Positions 17,378-26,122 are shown, numbered from the stretch's first letter. The stretch: DNA of 64,000 nucleotides from Bacillus sp. X1(2014) (GCF_007678255.1 NZ_VEED01000014.1:1-64000); one strand, 5' to 3'. Numbers and translations: made by a program. Notes: generated by a model from the sequence alone, not told the origin.

Positions 17378-18484
17378 TCATGAATATTTAGCAATCACTG
17401 GTTTTTCCTTACTGCAATTGTTTGCCATCTCAAAATGTTGTTTTAAGAGTCCCGCAACATTTTCAATGTTCGGTTTTTTCAAAAACCTATCATGTTCGAC
17501 TCGTATTTTGTGAACTTCAATGCTTCCATTATCATTTGTTTCCCAACCGAGTGTTTCCTCATAGTCGTTATATCTATCTCCAGAAAGTAGTAATATCTTT
17601 CCTGGATAAGGATTGGGATTATATCCTCTTACTGCAGCTCTAAGGGTCATTCTTGTTAGTGTCATTCCGTTAAGCTTTTTATTTTCTGTCGTATTTGAAG
17701 CAAGTAATTTACCTAAAACTTTTTGGAACATCTGTTTAATGAATAAAGCACGCTCTTTCAGTGACATTTTAGATATTTTCGTTAGCTTATTTATAATTTT
17801 TTTCTTTAATGGCGTTTCCTTCGGAATGATTAGAGGGATTTTTTGGGGGTTGGCTAAATTGAGAATAGCTAACAATGAAACCTCCTCTCCTACTTGAATC
17901 AGCTTTTGAGCCATTTCATAGGCAATGGCTCCCCCAATACAGAAACCCAAGAGTGAATATGGCCCATTTGGTTGTATTTTTCTTATTTCTTTAACATATA
18001 TATCAGCTAGTGATTCAACGGTTATTTTCTCGTAATTTTCACTATTTGGATATCTTAGTCCAAATAAAGGTTGGTCATTCCCTAATTCCATCGCTAAATA
18101 TCTATAAATTAATACTTCACCGCCTCCACCATGAATACAAAAAAGAGGTTGTTTTGAGCCAAAGGATTGTATTGCCACTAAGGATGATGACATATTAATA
18201 GTATGATGATTTGATGACAATAACGCTGCCAGATTTTCTATTGTTCCTCCTTGTAGAATGATGGATACAGGCAATTCCTTATTAAAGATTTTTTCTATAT
18301 CCGAAAACATTTGCAGAGCTAAATAAGAATTTCCACCTAAATCGAAGAAATTATCCCTAATTCCTATGGGTCTAACATCTAATAAAGATTCCCATATTTC
18401 TACAAGTTGCTTTTCCAGTGTATTCCTTGGTAAGGTACTTTGAGCACCTTTGGTCGATACTGATGATACAGGAGAATGATCCAT
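17378..18484 (-). CDS. Stand-alone PCP-thioesterase didomain protein
   Basis: A 368-residue protein. Residues 20-90 form a peptidyl/acyl carrier domain with the phosphopantetheine site S53 (DNFFDLGGNSYLAL). Residues 110-355 form an alpha/beta-hydrolase type I thioesterase (FCIHGGGGE oxyanion loop). The nucleophile elbow reads GFCIGG, so the usual Ser is Cys182. The His is probably in VEHDRFLKKPN near residue 343. It looks like the last two domains of a nonribosomal peptide synthetase cut loose, since no adenylation or condensation domain is nearby. GGAGG precedes the ATG, 43 nt after the acetyltransferase stop. The substrate is unknown. Confidence 0.82.
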   Translation of the reverse strand: MDHSPVSSVSTKGAQSTLPRNTLEKQLVEIWESLLDVRPIGIRDNFFDLGGNSYLALQMFSDIEKIFNKELPVSIILQGGTIENLAALLSSNHHTINMSSSLVAIQSFGSKQPLFCIHGGGGEVLIYRYLAMELGNDQPLFGLRYPNSENYEKITVESLADIYVKEIRKIQPNGPYSLLGFCIGGAIAYEMAQKLIQVGEEVSLLAILNLANPQKIPLIIPKETPLKKKIINKLTKISKMSLKERALFIKQMFQKVLGKLLASNTTENKKLNGMTLTRMTLRAAVRGYNPNPYPGKILLLSGDRYNDYEETLGWETNDNGSIEVHKIRVEHDRFLKKPNIENVAGLLKQHFEMANNCSKEKPVIAKYS

Positions 18485-18527
18485 TTTATAGCCTCCTATC
18501 TTTTTAACATGTAGCTACCAAAAGACA

Positions 18528-19366
18528 CTAGCTTTTTTGCGAATAATGAATTTTATTTTCAAACTTAGAGACGACTTTGCTATTTGGTAAAACACTATCC
18601 GTAAGCCACACATTCCCACCAATGATAGAATCTCTCCCAATTATTGTCTCTCCTCCAAGAATGGTTGCACCTGCATAAATAGTTACATTGTCTTCGATTG
18701 TTGGGTGTCTCCTCAATCCTTTAATAATGTTTCCACTCTCATCTCGATGAAAAGAAAATGCACCAAGGGTTACATTTTGATAAATGGTTACATTGTTACC
18801 TATCATCGAAGTTTCACCAATAACAATTCCAGTCCCATGATCGATGAAAAAACTTTCCCCAATTGTGGCCCCAGGGTGTATATCAATCCCTGTCCTGCTA
18901 TGTGAATATTCCGATAATAATCGAGAAAAAAAGAAATACCCCATCTTATATAATTCATGAGAAATTCTATGAACCATTATCGCAAATAATCCTGGATAGG
19001 TTATCGCCACTTCTTCATAACTTTTTGCTGCAGGATCGTTTATAAAGGCTGCCTCAATGTCCTTATAGACCATGGTTCTAATAGAAGGGATTTTCCCAAG
19101 AATACTGATTGAATCTTCTTCAGATAAACAATTACTACATTTTGTCAAATGGAGTATATTATCAATCCTATTTTTAAAATCATTTAATTCTTGGAGTGTA
19201 ATTTCCCCATCATGAAAAAATTCTGGCAACACTACCTTCCTATAATCATCTAAAAATATTTCTATATCCTTTTCTATTATTTTTTTTGAAACATATTAGA
19301 AGCACTAATTGTTTCATAGCTCTTCGTAAGTTGGTTATGAATTTCCATTAAATAGTGTTCTTCCAT
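18528..19366 (-). CDS. epsC: EpsC-type serine O-acetyltransferase with A8 frameshift near the N-terminus
   Basis: A left-handed beta-helix acyltransferase of the CysE/EpsC class. The C-terminal hexapeptide-repeat domain has the catalytic DHGTGIVIGET motif, and a long N-terminal helical region includes CSNC. The natural start is the ATG at 19366 (MEEHYLMEIHNQ) with AAAGGTGAT upstream. After 29 codons an A8 run (19280-19287 on the plus strand) puts the rest in another frame. The 234-codon remainder is open from a TTG at 19232 with AGGAAGG before it. Either slippage at A8 restores the full protein, or the short form is used, or the gene is mutated. The likely product is O-acetylserine or another O-acetylated hydroxyl compound. 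Confidence 0.75.
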
Positions 19367-19411
19367 GTTTATCACCTTTCTGCTCTTTTGTTGATTAAAA
19401 AAACCAGTAAA

Positions 19412-19427
19412 GTTCTTTATAAAGAAC
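19412..19427. promoter_or_regulatory. Perfect SinR-type palindrome before the epsC-PCP/TE-asnB operon
   Basis: GTTCTTTATAAAGAAC is a 16-bp perfect palindrome made of two SinR consensus half-sites (GTTCTYT) and lies 46 nt before the epsC start. A second half-site (GTAAAGAAC) is at 19480-19488. Confidence 0.65.
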
Positions 19428-19436
19428 AAATGATGC

Positions 19437-19459
19437 ATAAAAAAAATGCGTTCGCATTT
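19437..19459 (-). terminator. Leader terminator-like hairpin in front of epsC
   Basis: On the minus strand AAATGC-GAAC-GCATTT is followed by an eight-T tract, inside the leader between the promoter and the SinR palindrome. It may be an attenuator. Confidence 0.5.
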
Positions 19460-19514
19460 AACTCAATGATTTAGTATTCGTAAAGAACAATCCTTACCTT
19501 TAAGTATTACATAA

Positions 19515-19544
19515 ATTATAACATGAATTTCCCTAAGCTGACAA
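19515..19544 (-). promoter_or_regulatory. Candidate sigma-A promoter of the epsC operon
   Basis: Minus-strand TTGTCA (19544-19539), an 18-nt spacer and TATAAT (19520-19515) predict a start near 19508. The leader of about 140 nt then holds a SinR half-site, the hairpin and the SinR palindrome. The rest of the 19367-19846 gap shows no gene. Confidence 0.55.
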
Positions 19545-19846
19545 AATTTTTTAAAATTTTAAGTTTATTGTCTTAATCTCAATTTTATTTCAACTTTATC
19601 TTAAAATTTAACTCTTCAACGTTTATTTCTTTCAATCCAATGGCAAACAACCAATGAATAAAATAAACCATTTCATATTTCCAACTCCGTAATTTATTTA
19701 AACCATTAAGAATAAAGTAATAAAAAATAATACTACTCTAATATCCATAATCTCATTACAAAACTTATTAATTTCAGAATTATTAACCATAATAGGTATA
19801 AACCAGAAAGGTTTCTTCCTTTATTAAAAGTTACGGAGGTACTATT

Positions 19847-19969
19847 ATGAATCATGAAGGCAATTTTCTGAAGGGGCTAGTCTGGGGTGTACCATTAAGT
19901 ATCACTCTTTGGATCTCAATGATTGGCTGGGTTGAATTAATACTTCGGTTTATCTGTGAAAATAATTAA
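19847..19969 (+). CDS. Small membrane protein (40 aa), unrecognised
   Basis: MNHEGNFLKGLVWGVPLSIT begins a 40-residue peptide with a single hydrophobic segment (about residues 10-35). A strong ACGGAGGT ribosome site lies 8 nt upstream and a small AT-rich hairpin (19993-20008) lies downstream. It stands alone on the plus strand between two minus-strand transcription units. I do not recognise the family; it looks like one of the short single-span peptides common in Bacillus. Confidence 0.6.
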   Translation: MNHEGNFLKGLVWGVPLSITLWISMIGWVELILRFICENN

Positions 19970-20013
19970 TACTGGTTCCCCTGTATCCATTTGAATAAAG
20001 CTTTATTCTATTT

Positions 20014-21129
20014 TTATTGAACAGATAAACCGAGTGCTTGTGCAGTTTCTTTATCTACCGAACGCTTATTACCTGTCACACTTGAACGAGAAGAGAATAA
20101 TCCAAATTGATTATCATCATAACTCCAAAATGCCCATCCGATATTATATTTTTCTGCCGTGGTGCGAACATCACGGACCCAAGCATTTCTATCATCTGGT
20201 TTTGCATTTTGTTTATAAACACCGAATTCATTCATGATAACTTTTGTTTGATGTTGATCACGCCATTTTACAACCTGCATAATTTGTTGTTCAATTTTTT
20301 GCTGATTCCAATTTTCACTTCCATACCATTTTAGCATTGACTGTGCCTCTGGTGATAATCCTTGTAGGAGTGGTGCTACAATTTCAGGTGAGGCTGGATA
20401 TGGAATATTTCTTAATTCTTTGACAGTTGCCTCCTCAAACCATTCCCAACCTTGATGAGTAAATACAAAGGAATCATAAAAATGAAAAACATAAACTAAA
20501 TGATTATCATTAAAAGGCTCACTTGAAACAAGTGTTTCCAAATTAGAAGATGAGTTTGAATCAATTAAAAGCGTACGTGTAGTATCATTTTCTCGAACCG
20601 CTTTAATGGATTTATCCATAAAATCACGCCAAGCGTCATCGTCTGTAAAGTTCGGTTCATTAAATAATTCAAAAGATAATTGGTCAGAAGGATACTTTTT
20701 TAACTCTTTTGATAATGCACTCCAAAGTGAATATATTTCTTGTTTTGTACGAGGATCATTTTGTTTATTTGTAATTTTTTCTGTTGGATGTAAATCTAAA
20801 GTTACTGCGAGTCCTTGACTATTATTAATTTCAATTGCTCGTTTAATTTCCTTCATGTGCTTTAATTGATCGTTTTCATAATCCCAAATATAATCTGGAT
20901 CAACTGGAATACGAACATACGTATATCCTAGATCTTTTAATTGTTTAGCGTCGATTTCCTTGTAAAATGTAAGTGGATCATTACCAAATTGCCAAACAAA
21001 CCAACCATTAAGATTCATTCCTTTTGAAAAGTCCATTTGCTTTACTGTAAGCACAGTGTGTTGACAACTAAAAAGGAGAAATAATAAGAGAAAAATTAAC
21101 CAAACCCATTTTTTATTCCTTTTTATCAT
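20014..21129 (-). CDS. Lipoprotein endoglucanase-like glycoside hydrolase family 5
   Basis: A 371-residue protein with a lipoprotein signal (…LLFLLFSC, lipid on C22) and a GH5 TIM barrel. The acid/base is E158 in FELFNEPN and the nucleophile is E301 in VIMNEFGVY. Other conserved parts are YVRIPVDPDY and HFYDSFVFTHQG. The start at 21129 is fixed by GGAGGTGATT; a longer frame to 21267 lacks a site. It is the last gene of the exopolysaccharide cluster. It therefore probably trims or releases the polymer on the outer face of the membrane; GH5 members act on beta-linked glucans and mannans. Confidence 0.82.
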   Translation of the reverse strand: MIKRNKKWVWLIFLLLFLLFSCQHTVLTVKQMDFSKGMNLNGWFVWQFGNDPLTFYKEIDAKQLKDLGYTYVRIPVDPDYIWDYENDQLKHMKEIKRAIEINNSQGLAVTLDLHPTEKITNKQNDPRTKQEIYSLWSALSKELKKYPSDQLSFELFNEPNFTDDDAWRDFMDKSIKAVRENDTTRTLLIDSNSSSNLETLVSSEPFNDNHLVYVFHFYDSFVFTHQGWEWFEEATVKELRNIPYPASPEIVAPLLQGLSPEAQSMLKWYGSENWNQQKIEQQIMQVVKWRDQHQTKVIMNEFGVYKQNAKPDDRNAWVRDVRTTAEKYNIGWAFWSYDDNQFGLFSSRSSVTGNKRSVDKETAQALGLSVQ

Positions 21130-21287
21130 AATCACCTCCATAAAAAGCGATATACAGTTAGAAAAGATCTTTGAGGGAGAATTCATGATTCTCCGACAAT
21201 GACCCCAGACCGATCCATATTCCGAGATATAAAAAGCAATTTTTAAGCAAATTAACGAGCCCCACATTTTTTTCGATCAATAAACTG

Positions 21288-22679
21288 TTACGAGATTACC
21301 TTTGATTTTGATTGTTGAAAATGACGAATTACTTCATCCCAAGTCATATACAATCTTGTAAAGTCTTCACCTGTAATACCTGAACCTGTTTGAACTTCGA
21401 TAAATTCTAAATCACTAATCGCAAAAATTCCATGTTTTCTTCCCGCTGGAAGATGAATAATATCACCCGCTTTTACACGATTGATTTTATCATCTAAGGC
21501 TATCTCGCCCTCACCTTTTATAATGGTCCATACTTCATCTCGTAAATTATGATAATGATAGCTTGAATTTTTACCTTTATGGATACAAATCCGCTTTGTG
21601 ACCATTTCCTGTCCATTCTCAAATTTTGCATAATCTAATACACGTGACCATCCCCATATCCGTTCTTCATACATTTGTGGCTGATTAAAGGAACCAATCA
21701 GCTCTTTAATTTTTGGACTAGATGCTTTATCTGTAACAAGAATCCCATCCGGACTTGCAGCCACCACTACATCTTTGACGCCATGAACAGTAATTGGAAT
21801 ATCTAATTCATTCACTAAATGGGTATTGAACGTTTCGTCACTAATAATCCCTTTACCGATTTGAGTGGTAGCCATCTCCTCTGTTAACGTATTCCATGTT
21901 CCAAGATCTTTCCAATATCCATCATAAGGAAGTACGATAAGATGATTTGCTCTTTCAACCACTTCATAATCAAAGCTTATTTTAGGGAGATATTGATATT
22001 GTCGTTCTAGTTCATTAAAATGAAGCGGAAAGCCTTTCTCGTAAAGTAAATCAATGAGATATTTCAATTTAAATGCGAACACACCACAATTCCATAATGC
22101 ATTTTTTTCTATTAGTGTTCGTGCCTTTTCTTCACTTGGTTTTTCGGTAAAATGGTTTACAGTTAAATATTCATCTTCTATACCCGTATGTTCTTTTGGG
22201 ACGATGTATCCATATTTAGAAGATGGGTATGTCGGCTTCACTCCAATTAAAGCAAGATCAGCTTCTGAATGGGCTAATGCCGTCTCTAATTCTTTTACCT
22301 TTTCAAAAAAGTGATCTTCTATATAGGGATCTACTGGTAAAATAACAATTACCTCATTTTCTGACACACTTTCAATCGAGTATAGATAAGAGGCAGCCAA
22401 TGCGATCGCTGGAAACGTATCCCGTCTTTCAGGCTCAATAATTAAGGGAACATCCATTCCAATTTGGCTGTATATCATGTCTCTTTGCATTTTTGAAGTG
22501 GAGATTAATGAGCATTCTGTAAGTTCCGCTTTTTTTAACTGTCCCCACACCCTTTGTACCATCGACTGTTTTTCTCCATTCTCCCCTTCAAGCACTTTTA
22601 AGAATTGTTTTGATCGTGTATCATTTGACAATGGCCATAACCGTTTTCCTGAACCACCAGATAAAAGTACTAATCTCAT
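21288..22679 (-). CDS. manC: Mannose-1-phosphate guanylyltransferase (ManC, with C-terminal cupin)
   Basis: A 463-residue enzyme making GDP-mannose from mannose-1-P and GTP. The nucleotidyltransferase signature LLSGGSGKRLWPLS is at residues 4-17, ILPVDPYI and FTEKPS follow, and the C-terminal cupin (SYHYHNLRDEVW, AGDIIHLPAGRKH) is of the AlgA/ManC type. The start at 22679 follows GGAGGGAA. It feeds Gmd and Fcl encoded upstream in the same cluster. No phosphomannomutase is visible in the window. A terminator-like hairpin sits directly before its ribosome site. Confidence 0.9.
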   Translation of the reverse strand: MRLVLLSGGSGKRLWPLSNDTRSKQFLKVLEGENGEKQSMVQRVWGQLKKAELTECSLISTSKMQRDMIYSQIGMDVPLIIEPERRDTFPAIALAASYLYSIESVSENEVIVILPVDPYIEDHFFEKVKELETALAHSEADLALIGVKPTYPSSKYGYIVPKEHTGIEDEYLTVNHFTEKPSEEKARTLIEKNALWNCGVFAFKLKYLIDLLYEKGFPLHFNELERQYQYLPKISFDYEVVERANHLIVLPYDGYWKDLGTWNTLTEEMATTQIGKGIISDETFNTHLVNELDIPITVHGVKDVVVAASPDGILVTDKASSPKIKELIGSFNQPQMYEERIWGWSRVLDYAKFENGQEMVTKRICIHKGKNSSYHYHNLRDEVWTIIKGEGEIALDDKINRVKAGDIIHLPAGRKHGIFAISDLEFIEVQTGSGITGEDFTRLYMTWDEVIRHFQQSKSKVIS

Positions 22680-22691
22680 GATTTCCCTCCA

Positions 22692-22722
22692 TAAAAAAAG
22701 ACAGACCAGGAGTTGGTCTGCC
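22692..22722 (-). terminator. Terminator/attenuator between ugd and manC
   Basis: On the minus strand CAGACCA-actcc-TGGTCTG is followed by TCTTTTTTT, and the manC ribosome site begins 3 nt later. It would stop part of the transcription coming from ugd. An AAAGAAC half-site lies at 22734-22740. Confidence 0.65.
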
Positions 22723-22791
22723 ATCTTATTTTAAAAGAACGAATATTCGGTGAATTATAGTGGTAGCTTTCCTTTAACCTTTGAGTGTCAC

Positions 22792-24111
22792 TTATAAAAG
22801 TGACATTTCTAAGCTGTTTATTGTTTCTCTTCCGATAGAGTCATAAACGACTTTCGCATTTTTTACACTTATCAAATCATAACAGTTTCTTCCATCTATT
22901 ACGATTGGATTATTCATCAACTTACTATAGTTATTTAAATCAAAGTTCTTAACTTCGTCCCATTCAGTAAAAATAAAACAAATGTCAGCATCCTTAATGG
23001 TCTCTTCTATGGAATAGCAATAAGTAATTCCGTGCGGATATGATTTTTTAAAGTTATCGATCCCCACAGGATCCCAGGCTCTCACATTTGCGCCATCATC
23101 GATCATAATGGGAATATTCACAAGCGAAGGCGCTTCTCTTAAATCATCAGTACCTGGCTTGAATGTTAAACCTAGAACAGCTACATTCAGTCCTTTTAAA
23201 CTATCAAAATATTTGCGGGATTTTTTGAACAATTTAAGTTTTTGATTTTCATTTACATCAATCGCTGCTTTTACTGTCTTTAACTCATAGTCGTGGAAAT
23301 TGGCTAACCAATGCAATGCTTTCGTGTCTTTAGGGAAGCAAGATCCTCCATATCCGATACCTGCATTTAAGAATCGGTTTCCAATGCGGGCATCATACCC
23401 CATTCCATGTGCAACATCTTCAATATTAGCTCCAATAATTTCACAAAGGTTTGCAATTTCATTAATAAATGAAATTTTCAGGGCTAGAAAATCATTGGAA
23501 GCATACTTTATCATCTCAGCACTTTTTCTATTTGTCACCACGATTGGCGCATTAAAATTCTTATAAACTTCTTTTAGTATCTTGCTAGCAATTTCATCTT
23601 CCACGCCAATAACAATTCTTGATGCACACAATGTATCTTTAACAGCCGTGCCTTGTGATAAAAATTCCGGATTCGAGGCAACATATACATTTACATCATT
23701 TGCTAAATTGGACTTAACCAAATCTTCGATTTTGTCATTCGTTCCAATAGGGACTGTTGATTTAACAACAACTACACAATCTTTCTCAATACTTCTTGCA
23801 ATTTGTTCAGCTACTCCATAAACATAACTTAAATTAGCCGAACCATCCCGCTTTTCGGGAGTTCCAACACCAATGAAAATAATATCTGCATCTTTATAAG
23901 CATCTTGGTAATGTGTTGTAAAATTCAATCGATCCATATTCTGCACCATTAATTCTTGAAGGCCTGGTTCATAAATCGGAGAAATTCCGGCCTTCATTAA
24001 GGCAACTTTATTTTCATCAATATCTACACAAGTAACAAAATGGCCATGTTCTGCCAGACAGACCCCTGTGACTAAACCTACATATCCAGTTCCAGCTACT
24101 GCTATTTTCAT
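22792..24111 (-). CDS. ugd: UDP-glucose 6-dehydrogenase
   Basis: A 439-residue enzyme oxidising UDP-glucose to UDP-glucuronate in two NAD-dependent steps. The N-terminal GTGYVGLVTG dinucleotide fold is at residues 7-16. The catalytic C258 lies in GGSCFPKDTK and the Lys in EMIKYASNDF. The C-terminal GLTFKPGTDDLREAPS segment is typical. It overlaps the epimerase gene by ATGA, so both are coupled. GDP-mannose dehydrogenase is a related alternative, but the sequence resembles the TuaD/Ugd group more. Confidence 0.9.
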   Translation of the reverse strand: MKIAVAGTGYVGLVTGVCLAEHGHFVTCVDIDENKVALMKAGISPIYEPGLQELMVQNMDRLNFTTHYQDAYKDADIIFIGVGTPEKRDGSANLSYVYGVAEQIARSIEKDCVVVVKSTVPIGTNDKIEDLVKSNLANDVNVYVASNPEFLSQGTAVKDTLCASRIVIGVEDEIASKILKEVYKNFNAPIVVTNRKSAEMIKYASNDFLALKISFINEIANLCEIIGANIEDVAHGMGYDARIGNRFLNAGIGYGGSCFPKDTKALHWLANFHDYELKTVKAAIDVNENQKLKLFKKSRKYFDSLKGLNVAVLGLTFKPGTDDLREAPSLVNIPIMIDDGANVRAWDPVGIDNFKKSYPHGITYCYSIEETIKDADICFIFTEWDEVKNFDLNNYSKLMNNPIVIDGRNCYDLISVKNAKVVYDSIGRETINSLEMSLL

Positions 24112-25196
24112 ATTTGTACCGCCTTCACTTCGGTTTCCAAATAATATTCCTTATACCACTTAGCAAATCGACTAAGACCTTCTTCAAGACTAGTACTTGG
24201 TTTGAAACCAAAATCTTTCACAAGTTCATCTACATCTGCATAAGTCTGGTAAACATCACCAGGCTGCATAGGAAGAAGTTCTTTCTCAGCAGGTTTATCA
24301 ATTATTCCTTCTCCAATCAGGCACTTCTCGAGTGTCTCTACAAATGACATGAGACTTTCTGGCTGATTATTCCCGATGTTGTATACCTTATACTTCACAC
24401 CATCTTCATTTGTATCCGGTGCTTCCCTCATGACATTCATGACGCCGGTGACAATATCATCGATATAGGTGAAATCCCGCATCATATCTCCATAATTAAA
24501 AATTTGGATTTTTTCTCCTTTAACAAGTTTATTAGTAAACCCAAAGTATGCCATATCTGGTCTTCCCATTGGACCGTAAACGGTAAAGAAACGTAAACCT
24601 GTAGAGGGAATGCCATATAAATTAGAATACGAATGTGCTAACAATTCATTAGACTTCTTTGTGGCTGCATATAAGGACACAGGATTATCTACCTTGTCAT
24701 CAGTAGAATACGGTACCTTTTTATTGGACCCATACACTGAGGAAGAGGATGCATACACAAGATGTTCAACCCCTTTTGCTCCATGATCATAGGAATGGCG
24801 GCAAGCTTCAAGAATATTAAAGAAACCAATTAAGTTGGATTCAATATATGACTCCGGATTCGTAATACTATACCGAACACCTGCTTGTGCAGCAAGGTTT
24901 ACAACAATATCTGGTTTGTACCGATCAAACACAGAATCAATGAGCATTTTGTCTACCAGGGAACCTTTAATAAACGTAAAGTTACCTTTAGATTCATCAA
25001 GTGCTATTTCCTTCAACATTGACAATCTTGTTTCTTTTAAAGAAACGTCATAATAGTCATTCATATTATCAATTCCAATAATTGACATCAAGTTACCATT
25101 TGATTCAAAAATCTGTTTGGCTAGGTAAAAACCGATAAAACCAGCCACACCAGTTATTAAAATGGTTTTATTACTAAAATTGATATTCATATTCAT
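24108..25196 (-). CDS. UDP-glucuronate 4-epimerase-like SDR (CapI type)
   Basis: A 362-residue extended SDR with the Rossmann motif TGVAGFIGFYLAK, the catalytic YAATKKS and the family segments RFFTVYGPMGRPDMA and MMRDFTYIDDIV. It most likely converts UDP-glucuronate from Ugd (next gene, overlapping by 4 nt) into UDP-galacturonate. Its own start overlaps the stop of the TupA-like gene. These overlaps show a tightly coupled uronate module. Confidence 0.85.
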   Translation of the reverse strand: MNMNINFSNKTILITGVAGFIGFYLAKQIFESNGNLMSIIGIDNMNDYYDVSLKETRLSMLKEIALDESKGNFTFIKGSLVDKMLIDSVFDRYKPDIVVNLAAQAGVRYSITNPESYIESNLIGFFNILEACRHSYDHGAKGVEHLVYASSSSVYGSNKKVPYSTDDKVDNPVSLYAATKKSNELLAHSYSNLYGIPSTGLRFFTVYGPMGRPDMAYFGFTNKLVKGEKIQIFNYGDMMRDFTYIDDIVTGVMNVMREAPDTNEDGVKYKVYNIGNNQPESLMSFVETLEKCLIGEGIIDKPAEKELLPMQPGDVYQTYADVDELVKDFGFKPSTSLEEGLSRFAKWYKEYYLETEVKAVQI

Positions 25197-26122
25197 AACA
25201 CCCTTTCAATATTGGTTTTGTTGGGTAATTGAAGCAACCTTCCAATCTGCAAATCGTATTCTGGAGGTTGTATTGGAATAAAGCCGCTCGTAGGTGAAAA
25301 GGTTAATTCGGAGAAATAAACTCTTCCATTAATTTCATATAAGTCAACTCGCAAAAAGGAATGTCCCTGTGATAGCTCTTCTGCGAACGATTTCATTATT
25401 TCAAAATTCAATGGCTTAGAAGGAATATTATCAATCCGTAAAAAGTCGCTTCTTTCAAATGGCAAACGTTCCCAATCTAAAGTTAAAAAAGCCATAGATG
25501 CCGTACTGTGTTTCTCCATACCTTGAGATAACTGTACGAATTCTGGCTTCCCACTAAAACAATAAAACTTATAATCTTTTAATACGAATGATGAAGGATC
25601 TTCCATGTATTTTTCGGCGATCACTCTTGGTTTTACATTTTTATACGGCCATTCTCGCCCATTATAATAATAGTTTTTTTTCAAACAACTATTGATTTTA
25701 TTTCGAGCCGCCTCTATATCAAAATTCTTTTTATTTCTACAAATTACTAAGCCTCCGCAATCGTGTGTACATTTTAAAACAAACTGGTCTGGCAGCATTT
25801 CAATATTTATATCATCAAAATAATCCCACACCCCATAAGTAGGAATGATATAATCTGATCCGATTATCTTCGCAACATATTGTTTCGCTTCACACTTATC
25901 AACCATTTGTATATATTTAGTATGCCGGTCATAAATTTTAAGCCATTGAAGTTTCTCGTTAAATGTTTTTGGACTTTTTAAGTCTAGCCTTTTTTTCATT
26001 CTAGAAAGATACATTAAATTAAGGTAGACTTTATCTGGGAGCCAATTCAAGTATCCTTTCCAATTAGCCCATAAAACTATGGTTTCTGGTTTTTTGATTA
26101 CTTTGTTAATTTTCTTTAACAA
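25193..26122 (-). CDS. TupA-like ATP-grasp protein
   Basis: A 309-residue protein of the ATPgrasp_TupA family: FNEKLQWLKIYDR, then VDKCEAKQYVAK, FVLKCTHDCGG, AEKYMED, LKDYKFYCFSGKP and SELTFSPTSGF. TupA is known from teichuronopeptide synthesis in alkaliphilic Bacillus, where acidic polymer and glutamate/glucuronate are joined. Relatives sit in many capsule clusters as presumed sugar-modifying ligases. A TTG start with GGAAGGGG overlaps the flippase gene by 17 nt. It may ligate an amino acid to uronate residues of the polymer; this is inference from the neighbours ugd and epimerase. Confidence 0.75.
   Translation of the reverse strand: MLKKINKVIKKPETIVLWANWKGYLNWLPDKVYLNLMYLSRMKKRLDLKSPKTFNEKLQWLKIYDRHTKYIQMVDKCEAKQYVAKIIGSDYIIPTYGVWDYFDDINIEMLPDQFVLKCTHDCGGLVICRNKKNFDIEAARNKINSCLKKNYYYNGREWPYKNVKPRVIAEKYMEDPSSFVLKDYKFYCFSGKPEFVQLSQGMEKHSTASMAFLTLDWERLPFERSDFLRIDNIPSKPLNFEIMKSFAEELSQGHSFLRVDLYEINGRVYFSELTFSPTSGFIPIQPPEYDLQIGRLLQLPNKTNIERVL

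Noticed and set aside
21130..21267. 46-codon N-terminal extension of the GH5 protein
   Set aside because: No ribosome site there; the lipoprotein signal begins at the ATG at 21129, which has GGAGGTGATT.
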